64,000 nt of DNA from Tumebacillus algifaecis (GCF_002243515.1 NZ_CP022657.1:4437501-4501500), one strand, 5' to 3'; counted from the stretch's first letter, positions 35,496 to 45,427 are shown. Made by a program: numbers and translations. Notes: generated from the letters alone by a model not told the origin.

Positions 35496-35995
35496 TTATT
35501 CGGTCTTGATGATGCCGAACCAGATAGTTTCCACCTTTTCTTCATACAGCCAAAATTCAACATAGGTGCCGCGTTCTCGATCGGCATACGCGATGATCGG
35601 CAACCCTTGCTTGTCCAGTTTCGCATAGTGCTGACCATAGGCGTTGATGATGTCTTGTTTCGAGCTCCCGACTCGAATCCCCTTTTGCGTTGCCAGCGCT
35701 GAATTGGGACGCACGATCAGTTCGGTGATGTTCCCCCGCCTTTTTCGGTGGCGAATTCAAAACCATCGGGAAGCACGTAGTAGTCATAGAACTCGTGATC
35801 TATTGCCGAAAGTTTTACTTTGTCTCCGTACTGCTTGACGAACGACTCCTCTTGCACATTTTGCCCGATCTTCACTCCGCCAATCGCATCTTCTGAAAGG
35901 TCGGTTGAGGCTTCGGGCAGGGCATTGTTTGCACATCCTACGAGAAATAGACAATAGGCGAAAAAGACGCTCAGGATCATCGTCCAGCGTTTCAT
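35496..35995 (-). pseudogene. Frameshifted lipoprotein gene
   Basis: Two abutting frames form one protein. The first (35717-35995) begins with a lipoprotein signal (FFAYCLFLVGCANN) and stops just after TEKGGG. The second (35496-35714) continues with SALATQKGIRVGSSKQDIIN and ends KVETIWFGIIKTE. Removing one G from the run of five (35733-35737, C on the plus strand) joins them with a sensible peptide (GG-NITELIVRPNS). The intact product would be about 165 aa. The family is not recognised. The upstream gene overlaps its start by ATGA. It may be a real mutation, a phase-variable tract or a sequencing error. Confidence 0.75.
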
Positions 35996-36309
35996 GGTTG
36001 ACTTCCTCCTTTATTAGAGAAAACTTCTTCTTGCATCGGTTGATCCAACGGGTCGTAGATGATGGCAAACGGGAAATGCTTGGATCGAATGGAGAGGCTG
36101 ACATTTTGCCCGTTTTCATTCTGATAAGTAACCATATACTCCCCAAAATGTGGATCAAACTCCATCCCTTTGTATTCCAACTGCTTATCGTGATGCTTGA
36201 CTACCATGTAGACGGTTGCAGTCAATCGCACTTCCGCTTGTTGCATGATCGGGGTAAACTGCAACAAAACTAGTAGTACAGCCAGTAGCAGATATTTTCT
36301 TTTCGCCAT
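35992..36309 (-). CDS. Small exported or anchored protein (possibly DUF3139-like)
   Basis: A 105-aa protein with one N-terminal hydrophobic segment (YLLLAVLLVLLQFTPIM, about 6-22). The outer domain is rich in aromatic residues and ends with GYMVT-type beta strands. The pattern (signal anchor, then short beta-rich domain) reminds me of DUF3139, but this is uncertain. The ATG at 36309 follows GGGGAGGAG. It overlaps the frameshifted lipoprotein gene by 4 bp, so the two form an operon. Confidence 0.65.
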   Translation of the reverse strand: MAKRKYLLLAVLLVLLQFTPIMQQAEVRLTATVYMVVKHHDKQLEYKGMEFDPHFGEYMVTYQNENGQNVSLSIRSKHFPFAIIYDPLDQPMQEEVFSNKGGSQP

Positions 36310-36407
36310 ACTCCTCCCCATCAACCCCTTTCTTGCCTAGAATTGACTTGTAAAAACGAGGATTGCCTGATCAGTCTGAAATTTTACCATATGTAGAAGA
36401 AAATAAC

Positions 36408-36438
36408 AAAGCAACAGGCAGACTCGCCTGTTGCTTTT
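36408..36438. terminator. Terminator of mfd
   Basis: AAAGCAACAGGC (36408-36419) pairs with GCCTGTTGCTTT (36426-36437). T residues follow on the plus strand and GTTATTTTC on the minus strand, so it may work both ways. Confidence 0.8.
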
Positions 36439-36444
36439 GGTTTG

Positions 36445-39400
36445 TTAGAGCGCCATGTTATCAACCGTGTCCTGCTCCCTCTTGGGCACGATGTTGTAAC
36501 AAGTCATGAACTTCTCCAGCGTTTGCAGGATCTCCGCTTCTTTAAGTCCTTTGACCTTGAGCGTGATCACGATCTGCTGTTGTGCGGTCAGTTTCATGCG
36601 GTTCGGGAACTCGCGGGTGAGCGAGAACAGTTTTTCGCCGTCGATCTTTTTGTTCTGGTCTTCGTTCAGGCGGATGATCACATCGCCCTGCGGCGTCTGC
36701 TTGATCTCGGTCATGCCGTAGCGAATCGCGTTCGCTTTGAGACGCGAGACGGCGAGCAGGTTGCGGACTTCGAGCGGGATATCGCCGAAGCGATCTTCCA
36801 CTTCTTCCTCCAGATCGCGCACTTCTTCCAGCGTCCTGGCCGCGACAAATTTCTTGTAGATTTCGATCTTCTGCATCGCATCGGTGATATACGTGCCCGG
36901 AATGTACGCATCGACCGACAGCTCCACCGTCGGGTCGGGCAGTTTTTCGACCTTCTCGACATCCTCTTTTAACTCCTCGATCGCTTCGGAGAGCATCTGG
37001 GAATAGAGGTCGAATCCGACCGAGGCGATAAAGCCGTGCTGCTGAGCGCCGAGCAGGTTGCCCGCCCCGCGGATCGACAGGTCGCGCATCGCGATTTTGA
37101 AACCGGAACCGAGCTCGGTAAACTCTTTGATCGCCTGCAGGCGCTTCTCGGCCACTTCGGTCAGCACTTTATTGCGCTGGTAGGTGAAATAGGCGTAGGC
37201 GATTCTGTTGGAGCGCCCGACGCGCCCGCGCAGCTGGTAGAGTTGCGAGAGGCCGAGATGGTCAGCATCGTGCACGATCAGCGTGTTCACGTTCGGCACG
37301 TCAAGGCCCGTCTCGATGATCGTCGTCGATACGAGTACATCGGCATCCCCTTGTAGGAAATCGAGCATCGTCCGCTCCAGCTCCTCCTCCGGCATCTGGC
37401 CGTGTCCGATCAGCACTTTTGCATCGGGGACGAGCTGTTTCAGATGATTGGCCATCTCCTGAATCCCGTTTACTTTATTGTACAGATAGTAGACCTGCCC
37501 GCCGCGTCCCAATTCCCGTTCGATCGCTTCTCGCACGATGCCGTCCTGCTGCTCGACGACAAAAGTCTGCACCGGAAAGCGGTTCTCCGGCGGCGTCTCG
37601 ATCACGGAGAGGTCGCGCACCCCGATCATCGACATGTGCAACGTGCGCGGGATCGGAGTCGCCGTCAGCGTCAATGCATCGACGTTGGTGCGCAGTTGTT
37701 TCAGCTTTTCTTTGTGTGACACGCCAAAGCGCTGCTCCTCGTCGATGATCAACAGCCCGAGGTCTTTAAACTCCATCGTTTTGGACAAGATGCGGTGCGT
37801 CCCGATCACAATATCGACCGAGCCGTTCTTGATCCCCTTGGTTACCTCGCTGACCTGCCCTTTGGTGCGGAAACGGGAGATCAGTTCCACGTTGACCGGA
37901 AAGCCTGCACAGCGCTCTTTGAAGGTCTGGTAATGCTGTTGTGCCAAAATGGTCGTCGGGACGAGCACCGCCACCTGTTTGCCGTCCATCACCGCTTTGA
38001 AGGCCGCGCGGATCGCCACTTCCGTTTTCCCATAGCCCACGTCTCCGCAGAGCAGACGGTCCATCGGACGGCCCATCTCCATGTCCTTCTTGATCTCTTT
38101 GATACAGCGGAGTTGATCGTCCGTCTCGTTGTAAGGGAACATCGCTTCAAACTCGCGCTGCCACGTCGTATCACCGACAAACGGATGACCTGGCGTCGCT
38201 TGGCGTTCGGCATACAGTTTGATCAAATCTTGGGCGATGTCCTGCACCGCCGACTGCACCTTACTTCTGACGCGCTGCCATTCGGAGCCTCCGAGCGAGT
38301 ATATCTTGGGCTCCTTTTCTTCCTGCCCGATGTATTTTTGGACGAGATCGATCTGCTCGACGGGGACGAACAGCTCGTCTTTGCCTTTGTATTTGATCTG
38401 CAGATAGTCTTTGTGAATGCCGAGGATCTCCTTGGTGGAAATCCCCATATATTTGCCGATCCCGTGGTTGACGTGCACCACATAGTCCCCCACTTTGAGG
38501 TCTTGGTAGGACTTGATCTTCTGCGCATCTGAAAGCGTCTTCATCTTGCGCGTCTTCTTTTTATTCGTAAAGACTTCCGTTTCGGTGATCACAGCAAGGC
38601 GCAGCAAACTCAGTTCAAAACCGGTAGCCAAGTTGCCGATCAAAATCAACGGACCTTGTCTCGTGCCGTCCCATTCATGCAGGATATCGGCCTGCATCTT
38701 GTAATCTTCGAGCACGCGCTGTAGCCGTTCAGCCCGCTCCTCGGTCGCCGCCAAAAAGACGACTTGGTACGACAGTTTCGCCCACCGTTCCAATTCGGAC
38801 TTCAGCACGTTCATCTGCCCGTGGAAATTTTGCATCGAGCGCGTGTTGGTATTGATGATCGCCTGCGGAGTCAAACCGGGGATGGCGCGGGTGAACAGCG
38901 AGAACAGCAGCTTGGTGTGCGACTTTTCGGTAAACATGTCGTTGCGCTTTTTGTCCGCGACGAGCCCAGGCAACATTTCGCCATACTCCAGCGCGGTAGT
39001 CAGGTTCTCCAAGTCCTCTTTTTCTAACGCTTTGATCGTCTCTTTCAAGCGCCCCGGTTCGTCGTAGATGAACACAGTATCCTGCCGCACATAGCGAAGC
39101 AGGTTGAACGGCTGTGGATCGATCAGCTCAAAGTAACGGATCAAGTTGGGAAACCAGATTCCCTGTTCCATCCGATCGAGGTCGGCGCCTATGTTTTCGC
39201 GGAGCTTTTCGGCCACCTCGGCGTTTTGCAGTTTGGCTAAATGCGCCTCCAAACGCTTGGACAGTTCAACTCCTGCCGCTTGAATGCGCTCAGGCGGCGC
39301 GATCACTTCTCGGATCGGCCAGACCGACACTTCGTCCAGCTTCTCCAACGAGCGCTGGTCGGTCGGGTTGAAACTGCGGATCGAGTCCACCTCGACGTCA

Positions 39401-39990
39401 AACAGTTCGATGCGCACCGCATCTTCGCGAGTCAGCGGAAACAGATCGACAATGCCGCCACGGACAGAAAATTCCCCTTTGGCCTCCACCATCTCCACGC
39501 GTTCATAGCCAAGATAGGAAAGGTGGCGGGAAAGCTCGTCAATTTCGATCTCATCGCCAACTTTTAGCGTCCGAGCAGCTTTTAAAAATTCGTGCGGAGA
39601 GGTCAAAGTCTCATGCAGCGCGGCGATCGGGGCGATGATGATCGAGTCCTCTCCGCGCACCAACGACTCCAGCACCGAGAGGCGCGAAGACGCCAGCTCC
39701 GGGCTGTAGGCGAGCACATCTGCATACCCCATCTCCCGGTTGGGAAAAAGACGAATCTCCTCTTGCGGCAACAGTTCCAGCAAGTCTTCAATCACCTGCT
39801 GAGCCCGCCCCATGCTGTGGGTGACGATCAGAAGCGGACGCGCCAAAGAGCCCCGAATCCCTGCAAGCCAGAGATGCTGAGCTGATCCGGTAAGGCCGGT
39901 GATCAGTTGGTCGCGGATGCCGTCCTGACGATTCTGCAAAGCGCGCAGAAAATCGCCATCCGAACTTAAAATTCGAACTAATGATTGCAC
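36445..39990 (-). CDS. mfd: Transcription-repair coupling factor
   Basis: Mfd removes stalled RNA polymerase and recruits UvrA. The 1181-aa protein has the UvrB-like N-terminal module, a CarD-type RNA polymerase-interaction domain (VGDYVVHVNHGIGKYMG, about 505-521), then the RecG-like translocase. The translocase shows Walker A GDVGYGKTEVA, Walker B DEEQRFG and motif VI QLRGRVGRS. The TRCF C-terminal domain follows. The GTG at 39990 with GGAGGGG upstream is preferred over the longer frame to 40056, which runs into the fin terminator. Confidence 0.97.
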   Translation of the reverse strand: MQSLVRILSSDGDFLRALQNRQDGIRDQLITGLTGSAQHLWLAGIRGSLARPLLIVTHSMGRAQQVIEDLLELLPQEEIRLFPNREMGYADVLAYSPELASSRLSVLESLVRGEDSIIIAPIAALHETLTSPHEFLKAARTLKVGDEIEIDELSRHLSYLGYERVEMVEAKGEFSVRGGIVDLFPLTREDAVRIELFDVEVDSIRSFNPTDQRSLEKLDEVSVWPIREVIAPPERIQAAGVELSKRLEAHLAKLQNAEVAEKLRENIGADLDRMEQGIWFPNLIRYFELIDPQPFNLLRYVRQDTVFIYDEPGRLKETIKALEKEDLENLTTALEYGEMLPGLVADKKRNDMFTEKSHTKLLFSLFTRAIPGLTPQAIINTNTRSMQNFHGQMNVLKSELERWAKLSYQVVFLAATEERAERLQRVLEDYKMQADILHEWDGTRQGPLILIGNLATGFELSLLRLAVITETEVFTNKKKTRKMKTLSDAQKIKSYQDLKVGDYVVHVNHGIGKYMGISTKEILGIHKDYLQIKYKGKDELFVPVEQIDLVQKYIGQEEKEPKIYSLGGSEWQRVRSKVQSAVQDIAQDLIKLYAERQATPGHPFVGDTTWQREFEAMFPYNETDDQLRCIKEIKKDMEMGRPMDRLLCGDVGYGKTEVAIRAAFKAVMDGKQVAVLVPTTILAQQHYQTFKERCAGFPVNVELISRFRTKGQVSEVTKGIKNGSVDIVIGTHRILSKTMEFKDLGLLIIDEEQRFGVSHKEKLKQLRTNVDALTLTATPIPRTLHMSMIGVRDLSVIETPPENRFPVQTFVVEQQDGIVREAIERELGRGGQVYYLYNKVNGIQEMANHLKQLVPDAKVLIGHGQMPEEELERTMLDFLQGDADVLVSTTIIETGLDVPNVNTLIVHDADHLGLSQLYQLRGRVGRSNRIAYAYFTYQRNKVLTEVAEKRLQAIKEFTELGSGFKIAMRDLSIRGAGNLLGAQQHGFIASVGFDLYSQMLSEAIEELKEDVEKVEKLPDPTVELSVDAYIPGTYITDAMQKIEIYKKFVAARTLEEVRDLEEEVEDRFGDIPLEVRNLLAVSRLKANAIRYGMTEIKQTPQGDVIIRLNEDQNKKIDGEKLFSLTREFPNRMKLTAQQQIVITLKVKGLKEAEILQTLEKFMTCYNIVPKREQDTVDNMAL

Positions 39991-40025
39991 TCTATCCCCT
40001 CCGTAAGAACAAAACCAATACGAGC

Positions 40026-40054
40026 AAAAAAAAGCCTTAGCCGCGCGCCAAGGC
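40026..40054 (-). terminator. Terminator of fin
   Basis: GCCTT-GC (from 40034) pairs with GC-AAGGC (to 40054) across a GC-rich loop, followed on the minus strand by eight T residues. Confidence 0.75.
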
Positions 40055-40080
40055 ATTGTTCATCCCGAAGCTTGGGGTTA

Positions 40081-40314
40081 CTATTGCAACGGATTGGACA
40101 ATAAGTTCAATTCCGGGTGTGCCTCAAGAGCTTCCTGACAGTACTCGCATACCGTTTTAACATAAGTTGAGTTCTCAATTGAATTATAAGTAATTATATC
40201 GGCGGCTTCATCCGGAGTCAAGGAACTTAGGCCCAGCCGGGCTTCCGTCGCATGGCTTCCGTCCACTTCGCCGATGCGGTTCTGACAGTGACGGCAGTAG
40301 TAAATGATCTTCAA
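40081..40314 (-). CDS. fin: Anti-sigma-F factor Fin
   Basis: A 77-aa forespore protein that helps switch from sigma-F to sigma-G. It has two zinc-type pairs, YYCRHCQNRIG and VCEYCQEAL, and the conserved middle LTPDEAADIITY, matching Bacillus YabK/Fin in length and order. It lies between pth and mfd as in Bacillus. The TTG start has only a moderate ribosome site (GGGGG 12 nt upstream). Confidence 0.93.
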   Translation of the reverse strand: MKIIYYCRHCQNRIGEVDGSHATEARLGLSSLTPDEAADIITYNSIENSTYVKTVCEYCQEALEAHPELNLLSNPLQ

Positions 40315-40460
40315 AGTATGTTCGACCCCCTGTGCGCATACCCGACTCGTTCATCTGAGGCAAGTATGGTCAACTTGCCTCGTTTGAATCGAATGGCCGG
40401 ACGAGTGATTACGTTTCCAGTATGCTCACAGGAATCGGCGCCCATACCCCGATGTTTCCC

Positions 40461-41024
40461 TTACTTGGTGTTGAAGCGGTTCATCGCCTTTTGAAACCCA
40501 TCCTCTAGAATACAATCTATGACGCTCTTCATGTTTAAGACCACTTTTTCCACATCTTCCATCTCTTCTTTGCGGAAGTTGGTCAGCACGTGCTTGATCA
40601 CATCGGTGCCAGGGTGCGGGCGACCTACGCCTAAGCGAATGCGGTTGAACTCTTCCGTGCCAAGATGTTGGATGATCGACTTGATGCCGTTGTGGCCACC
40701 TGCGCTGCCTTTGGTGCGCAGGCGCATGCGACCGAGCGGCGTATCCATGTCATCATAAATGATGAAGATGTCCTCGATGCTCGGCTTGTACCAAGCGATC
40801 GCCTGGGACAGCGCATCGCCCGAGAGGTTCATATAGGTCATCGGCTTGAGCAGCACGATTTTTTCGCCTTTGTAGGTGCCTTCGCCATACAGCGCTTTAA
40901 ATTTGCTTTTGTTCACCTGAATCGACAGTTCATCTTCCAGAAGGTCGATCGCCAAAAATCCGATATTGTGGCGGGTCAGTTCATAGTTAGGCCCTGGATT
41001 GCCCAGACCGACAAAAAGTTTCAC
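40461..41024 (-). CDS. pth: Peptidyl-tRNA hydrolase
   Basis: Recycles peptidyl-tRNA; called spoVC in Bacillus. The 187-aa product has the N-terminal VGLGNPGPNYELTRHNIGF with catalytic His, LLKPMTYMNLSG, and IYDDMDTPLGRMRLR. GTG start with GGGAGGG upstream. It follows ctc and its terminator. Confidence 0.97.
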   Translation of the reverse strand: MKLFVGLGNPGPNYELTRHNIGFLAIDLLEDELSIQVNKSKFKALYGEGTYKGEKIVLLKPMTYMNLSGDALSQAIAWYKPSIEDIFIIYDDMDTPLGRMRLRTKGSAGGHNGIKSIIQHLGTEEFNRIRLGVGRPHPGTDVIKHVLTNFRKEEMEDVEKVVLNMKSVIDCILEDGFQKAMNRFNTK

Positions 41025-41100
41025 GGGGGATTCCCTCCCATAGTCTCTGTTTCAAGGCATTCATCTATTAGCGTACTTGTTCTCATGTTGGGATGCAAGC

Positions 41101-41125
41101 AAAAAGCCGCCCATTTCGGGGCGGC
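41101..41125 (-). terminator. Terminator of ctc
   Basis: GCCGCCC (41106-41112) pairs with GGGCGGC (41119-41125), followed on the minus strand by TTTTTGC. Confidence 0.85.
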
Positions 41126-41141
41126 TTCTCTAAATCGTACA

Positions 41142-41792
41142 TTAGCGGGCCACTTTGTCGGCAGCATTTTTGCCCTTGCCTTCCGTATCGTGCACCAGTT
41201 CGGGCTCTTTCGGCTCGATCTCCGTGTCGGCGGGCGCATTCTTCGCCGCGATGACCGAGCAGACCACCTCATCTGTCGGCGAGAGCATCGTCACGCCAGA
41301 AGGCATGGTCAGATCGCCACAGGTGACGCTCCCGCCGATGCTGAGCGCAGCGATGTTGTGCAAAATAAACTGCGGCACATCGGTCGGCAAGCATTTGACC
41401 AACACCTCGCGCGTCTGTTGCTGGATGATCCCGTTCGTTTTCTTCTCGACCGCTTCCAGCCCGTCGAGGAAGATCGGGATCTCCACATGGATCGGCTCGG
41501 CCAGGTTGACCGCATGCAGGTCGATGTGCAACGGCTTCTTGTTCATGATGTCGCGCGTGACTTCATGCACCATCGCAGAGATGCGGTCGCCATCGAGGGT
41601 CAACTCGACCAGCGTCCGCCCGTTGCCGCGCAACTGTTTGAACGATTCTTCGGTTATGTAAATTGCTTGTGGTTCTCGCGTTTTGCCATACACCACGCCC
41701 GGCACATCACCACGCCGGCGGATGCTGTTGCGTTCGCCTTTGGTCATGTTCAATCTCGGATGTGCTTCCAAGTTGATCCGGTTCATCGCCAT
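41142..41792 (-). CDS. ctc: Ribosomal protein bL25 / general stress protein Ctc
   Basis: A 5S rRNA-binding protein with the long CTC form of bL25. The N-terminal L25 domain covers about 1-95 (VPGVVYGKTREPQAIYI, HIDLHAVNL); the TL5-type C-terminal beta domain extends to about 185 (LPTDVPQFILHNIAALSIGG). An acidic tail ends the 216-aa chain. ATG with GGGGAGG upstream. No sigma-B promoter could be recognised. Confidence 0.96.
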   Translation of the reverse strand: MAMNRINLEAHPRLNMTKGERNSIRRRGDVPGVVYGKTREPQAIYITEESFKQLRGNGRTLVELTLDGDRISAMVHEVTRDIMNKKPLHIDLHAVNLAEPIHVEIPIFLDGLEAVEKKTNGIIQQQTREVLVKCLPTDVPQFILHNIAALSIGGSVTCGDLTMPSGVTMLSPTDEVVCSVIAAKNAPADTEIEPKEPELVHDTEGKGKNAADKVAR

Positions 41793-41955
41793 CGATATCG
41801 TACCTCCCCTGATTCACCTGTACTGGACTAGGATGTCCAAGATGGTGAGGAGATAGACCTAAAGGGAAGGGAATCGGACGGTTAGTCTTGGATATCGTGG
41901 CATTCTCGTAGTTTGTTCAATCAACATAGAGGTATCACGAGATTGGGAGAAACAT

Positions 41956-41977
41956 AAAAAACCCTCCAAAGGAGGGT
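41956..41977 (-). terminator. Terminator of glmU-prs
   Basis: ACCCTCC (41961-41967) pairs with GGAGGGT (41971-41977) with a 3-nt loop, followed on the minus strand by TTTTTATG. Confidence 0.85.
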
Positions 41978-41990
41978 TTTCGAACTCAGA

Positions 41991-42944
41991 TTAAAACAAG
42001 CTAGAGACAGACTCTTCTTCATGAATTTTCATGATCGCGTGACCGATGAGGGCTGCGACCGACAATTGCGTGATCTTATTAGTGCCCGCGCGCTTTTCTT
42101 CATCGAGGGCGATCGTGTTGCAGACGACCACTTCTTTGATCACCGAGTTTTCGAGGCGGGTGATCGCCGGACCAGAAAGCACCGGATGGACACAGCACGC
42201 GTAGACTTCACGGCAGCCGCGCTCCATCAGCGCCGCCGCGCCGTGGGTGATCGTGCCAGCCGTGTCGATCATGTCGTCGATCATGATCGCCGTCTTGCCT
42301 TCAATGTTTCCAATGATGTTCATCACTTCCGAAACGTTCGGCTCCGGACGACGCTTGTCGATGATCGCGATCCCTGCTCCCAGACGCTCCGCCATTCCGC
42401 GAGCACGGGTGACTCCGCCCATGTCGGGCGAGACGATGACGACATCTTCCAGCCCTTTTTGCGCAAAATAATCGGCCAGCAATTTTTCGGCCAGCAAATG
42501 ATCAACTGGAATGTCGAAAAACCCTTGGATCTGTCCGGCATGCAGGTCCATCGTAATCATGCGATTGGCCCCTGCCGTCTGGATCAGATTAGCGGTCAAT
42601 TTAGCCGTGATCGGTTCACGAGCCCGCGATTTGCGGTCCTGACGCGCATAGCCGAAGTACGGCACGACAACGTTGATGCTCTTCGCCGATGCACGCTTCA
42701 ACGCATCGACCATGATCAAGAGCTCCATGATGTGCTCATTGGCCGGAGCGGACGTCGGCTGAACGACAAATACGTCACAGCCGCGCACACTCTCATCGAT
42801 CTTGGTGCGAATCTCGCCGTCGCTAAAGCGAATGACAGTCGAGGAACCGAGCGGCAGGCCGACTTGATTGGCAATTTCCATCGCCAGCTCTGGATTGGCA
42901 TTCCCTGCAAAGATCTTCAGCTTCTTGTCTTTATATGGCGTCAT
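41991..42944 (-). CDS. prs: Ribose-phosphate pyrophosphokinase
   Basis: Makes PRPP for nucleotide, His and Trp synthesis. The 317-aa class I enzyme shows [16 protein letters not shown], the flexible-loop region [16 protein letters not shown], the signature [18 protein letters not shown] and the PRPP loop [14 protein letters not shown]. It starts 12 nt after the glmU stop and is co-transcribed with it. Confidence 0.98.
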   Translation of the reverse strand: MTPYKDKKLKIFAGNANPELAMEIANQVGLPLGSSTVIRFSDGEIRTKIDESVRGCDVFVVQPTSAPANEHIMELLIMVDALKRASAKSINVVVPYFGYARQDRKSRAREPITAKLTANLIQTAGANRMITMDLHAGQIQGFFDIPVDHLLAEKLLADYFAQKGLEDVVIVSPDMGGVTRARGMAERLGAGIAIIDKRRPEPNVSEVMNIIGNIEGKTAIMIDDMIDTAGTITHGAAALMERGCREVYACCVHPVLSGPAITRLENSVIKEVVVCNTIALDEEKRAGTNKITQLSVAALIGHAIMKIHEEESVSSLF

Positions 42945-42956
42945 GATGAAAGCCCC

Positions 42957-44342
42957 CTACCTTTTATGCTCTTTCAGGCGCGCTTCTAACTTGTCTGTAT
43001 ATCCTGCTTTGTTCACCTGACGCTCTCTTGCGATCGCCAGCGCCCCGTCCGGCACGTCGTCGGTGATCGTCGAACCTGCCGCCACGTATACTTTTTTGCC
43101 CAGCGTCACCGGAGCGACCAAGTTGGAATTGCATCCGATAAACGAGTCATCCCCGACGATCGTCTTGTGCTTGTTCACACCGTCATAGTTGACGGTGATC
43201 GTGCCACAACCAACATTGACACCACTGCCAATCTCCGCATCGCCGATGTAGGAAAGGTGCGACACTTTGCTACCTGCCCCGATCACTGCGTTTTTGATCT
43301 CGACAAAATCGCCGATCTTCGCCCCTGCGCCGATGTGTGCTTTCGGGCGCAAGTAAGCATATGGCCCTACGGTCGCGCTGTTTTCCACCACCGCATCGGT
43401 CAACACCGAATGCTGGATGCGCACACCGTCTTGCACGGTGACGTTAACCAGGTGTGCATTCGGGCCGATCTTGCAGTCTTCGCCGATCACCGTGGTGCCT
43501 TCGAGCACCGTGCCCGGCAGGAGCACCGAATCAGCGCCGATCACCACGCCAGCATCGATATAGGTGGCTTTCGGATCGACGATGGTCACACCGTTTTTCA
43601 TATGGGTAAGCGCGATGCGCTCGCGAATGATCTCATTTGCGATCGCCAATTGCGCTCGGTCGTTAATCCCTTGAATTTCGCGCGGGTCATCGGTCACGTA
43701 AGCGTTTACTTTGTGTCCCTCGCGGCGCAATACTTCCAAGCAGTCCGGAAGGTAATATTCCCCTTGCGCATTGTTGTTATCAATTTGCCCCAACGCATGG
43801 AACAGCAGTTGGTTGTCATACAGGAAGACGGAAGAGTTGATCTCTTGGATCTTGCGCTCTTCGTCCGACGCGTCCTTCTCCTCGACGATGCGCAACACAT
43901 TGCCCGCTTCATCGCGGATGATACGCCCAAGCCCAAACGGATTGTCAACCACCGCGGTCAATACGGTCACCGCAGCGCCGCTCGCTTCATGTGCACGAAG
44001 CATCGCTTGCAACGTCTCTTGTCGGATGATCGGCGTGTCTCCTGCGCAGACCAGCGTCAAGCCCTCTTCTTGGCCCAACTTGTCCTGCGCCATCATCACC
44101 GCATGAGCGGTTCCGAGTTGCTCCGCTTGCACCGCATATTCCTGCTCGCCAATCCGATCCATCACTTGCTCTTTGAGGGCACCAACGATGATCACTTTGC
44201 GGTCAAAACCGGTCGCCGTCAGCGTGTCCAGCATGTGCTGGATCATCGGCTTGCCGCAGATCTCGTGCAAAACTTTGTGCTTCTTGGATTTCATGCGGGT
44301 GCCCATGCCCGCTGCCAAGACTACCGCGAATGTACCTGCCAC
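42957..44342 (-). CDS. glmU: Bifunctional UDP-GlcNAc pyrophosphorylase / glucosamine-1-P acetyltransferase
   Basis: Makes UDP-GlcNAc for peptidoglycan. The 461-aa product has the uridyltransferase N-terminal half (VVLAAGMGTRMKSKKHKVLH, about 7-26) and a left-handed beta-helix C-terminal half with hexapeptide repeats (IGPNAHLVNVTVQDG, IGDFVEIKNAVIG). The GTG at 44342 has GGGGAGGA 7 nt upstream and is preferred to the ATG at 44372. Same spoVG-glmU-prs order as Bacillus. Confidence 0.97.
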   Translation of the reverse strand: MAGTFAVVLAAGMGTRMKSKKHKVLHEICGKPMIQHMLDTLTATGFDRKVIIVGALKEQVMDRIGEQEYAVQAEQLGTAHAVMMAQDKLGQEEGLTLVCAGDTPIIRQETLQAMLRAHEASGAAVTVLTAVVDNPFGLGRIIRDEAGNVLRIVEEKDASDEERKIQEINSSVFLYDNQLLFHALGQIDNNNAQGEYYLPDCLEVLRREGHKVNAYVTDDPREIQGINDRAQLAIANEIIRERIALTHMKNGVTIVDPKATYIDAGVVIGADSVLLPGTVLEGTTVIGEDCKIGPNAHLVNVTVQDGVRIQHSVLTDAVVENSATVGPYAYLRPKAHIGAGAKIGDFVEIKNAVIGAGSKVSHLSYIGDAEIGSGVNVGCGTITVNYDGVNKHKTIVGDDSFIGCNSNLVAPVTLGKKVYVAAGSTITDDVPDGALAIARERQVNKAGYTDKLEARLKEHKR

Positions 44343-44465
44343 TGTGCCATCCTCCCCAATCGGGTTTACCATCTATCAATTGTAAACTTAGGTTTACAGG
44401 GTTTGTCCAACACAAACTATATCTTATAAGATTCCCCATTTCAACCGACTTCACAAGATCGAAAT

Positions 44466-44505
44466 AAAAAACAGACCTCGTAAGCGGGGGCTTTACGAGG
44501 TCTGT
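44466..44505 (-). terminator. Terminator of spoVG
   Basis: A 13-bp stem ACAGACCTCGTAA (44471-44483) / TTACGAGGTCTGT (44493-44505) is followed on the minus strand by TTTTTATTTC. Confidence 0.92.
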
Positions 44506-44529
44506 TATGTAACGAGTAACGATCTTATG

Positions 44530-44817
44530 CTAGGCGATCGTCGCTTCTTCTTCTTCACTTTCTTCTTCAACCCGATAGTATTCATGCAAAATTGCATCTT
44601 GAATCTTTTGACGAGTCTCAGAAGAAATCGGATGTGCGATGTCGCGGAATTCTCCGTCCGGAGTACGCTTGCTCGGCATCGCGACAAACATTCCGTTGTT
44701 TCCGTCAATAATACGAATGTCATGAATAACAAACTCGTTGTCAATCGTAATCGATGCAATGGCCTTCATACGGCCCTCTGTGTTCATTTTGCGAAGTCGA
44801 ACATCAGTGATCTGCAC
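44530..44817 (-). CDS. spoVG: Septation regulator SpoVG
   Basis: A 95-aa nucleic-acid-binding regulator of septation, capsule and sporulation. It is almost identical in pattern to Bacillus SpoVG ([20 protein letters not shown], then [21 protein letters not shown] with F to M at one place). The GTG at 44817 gives the family N-terminus; the upstream GTG (44826) overlaps the ribosome site AGAGGTGA. A sigma-H promoter lies upstream. Confidence 0.97.
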   Translation of the reverse strand: MQITDVRLRKMNTEGRMKAIASITIDNEFVIHDIRIIDGNNGMFVAMPSKRTPDGEFRDIAHPISSETRQKIQDAILHEYYRVEEESEEEEATIA

Positions 44818-44890
44818 ACCTGTCACCTCTTTAAACGTTTGTGATAGTACGTGTTGCCTAACTTAATCTAATAATACGACTCTTCATCGC

Positions 44891-44922
44891 TTAATTCCTT
44901 CTTACAGATCAAAATTCCTTAA
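44891..44922 (-). promoter_or_regulatory. Sigma-H promoter of spoVG
   Basis: On the minus strand AAGGAATTTT (-35, AGGAwww) is followed after 18 nt, counted from AGGA to GAAT, by AAGGAAT (-10, RnnGAAT). Spacing and motif match the classic Bacillus spoVG promoter. The flanks are AT-rich, as AbrB-bound regions are. Confidence 0.7.
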
Positions 44923-44995
44923 AACTAAATCGAAAAAAGTTAGTCTGACTCTTATGATTATACATTGATATTGATGTTAACTTTTCACACAAAAT

Positions 44996-45021
44996 AAAAA
45001 AGCGCCCCGCTGAGGAGCGCT
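44996..45021 (-). terminator. Terminator of purR-ridA
   Basis: AGCGC-CC (from 45001) pairs with GG-GCGCT (to 45021), followed on the minus strand by TTTTTATTTTG. Confidence 0.8.
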
Positions 45022-45034
45022 TTCTGTGGGTAGC

Positions 45035-45415
45035 TTATTTTACGAATGCGATCAGTTCAATTTCCACGCCGACATCTTTCGGCAGGCGCGCCACTTGCAC
45101 GGTGGAACGTGCCGGGCGATGGTCACCGAAATACTCAGCATACACTTCGTTGATCTCGACGAATTGGTCCATGTCGGCGATGAAAACGGTTGCTTTCACA
45201 ACGTCGGTGAAGGAAGCGCCCGCAGCTTCGAGCACGCCTTTCAGGTTTTTGAACACTTGGTGCGTCTGGTCTTTAATCGCGCCGGTGACGAGATCGCCCG
45301 TCGGCGTGAGCGGGATTTGACCGGAAGTGAAGAGCATGTTGCCCACTTTCACCGCTTGGGAGTACGGGCCAATCGCGGCCGGTGCATGTTCGGTAGAGAT
45401 GATCGTCTTTTCCAT
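45035..45415 (-). CDS. ridA: RidA family enamine/imine deaminase (YabJ)
   Basis: A 126-aa trimeric protein that clears reactive 2-aminoacrylate. It shows [21 protein letters not shown], with the conserved Arg in [13 protein letters not shown]. It follows purR by 12 bp as yabJ does in Bacillus. Confidence 0.97.
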   Translation of the reverse strand: MEKTIISTEHAPAAIGPYSQAVKVGNMLFTSGQIPLTPTGDLVTGAIKDQTHQVFKNLKGVLEAAGASFTDVVKATVFIADMDQFVEINEVYAEYFGDHRPARSTVQVARLPKDVGVEIELIAFVK

Positions 45416-45427
45416 TCCTAATTCCCC

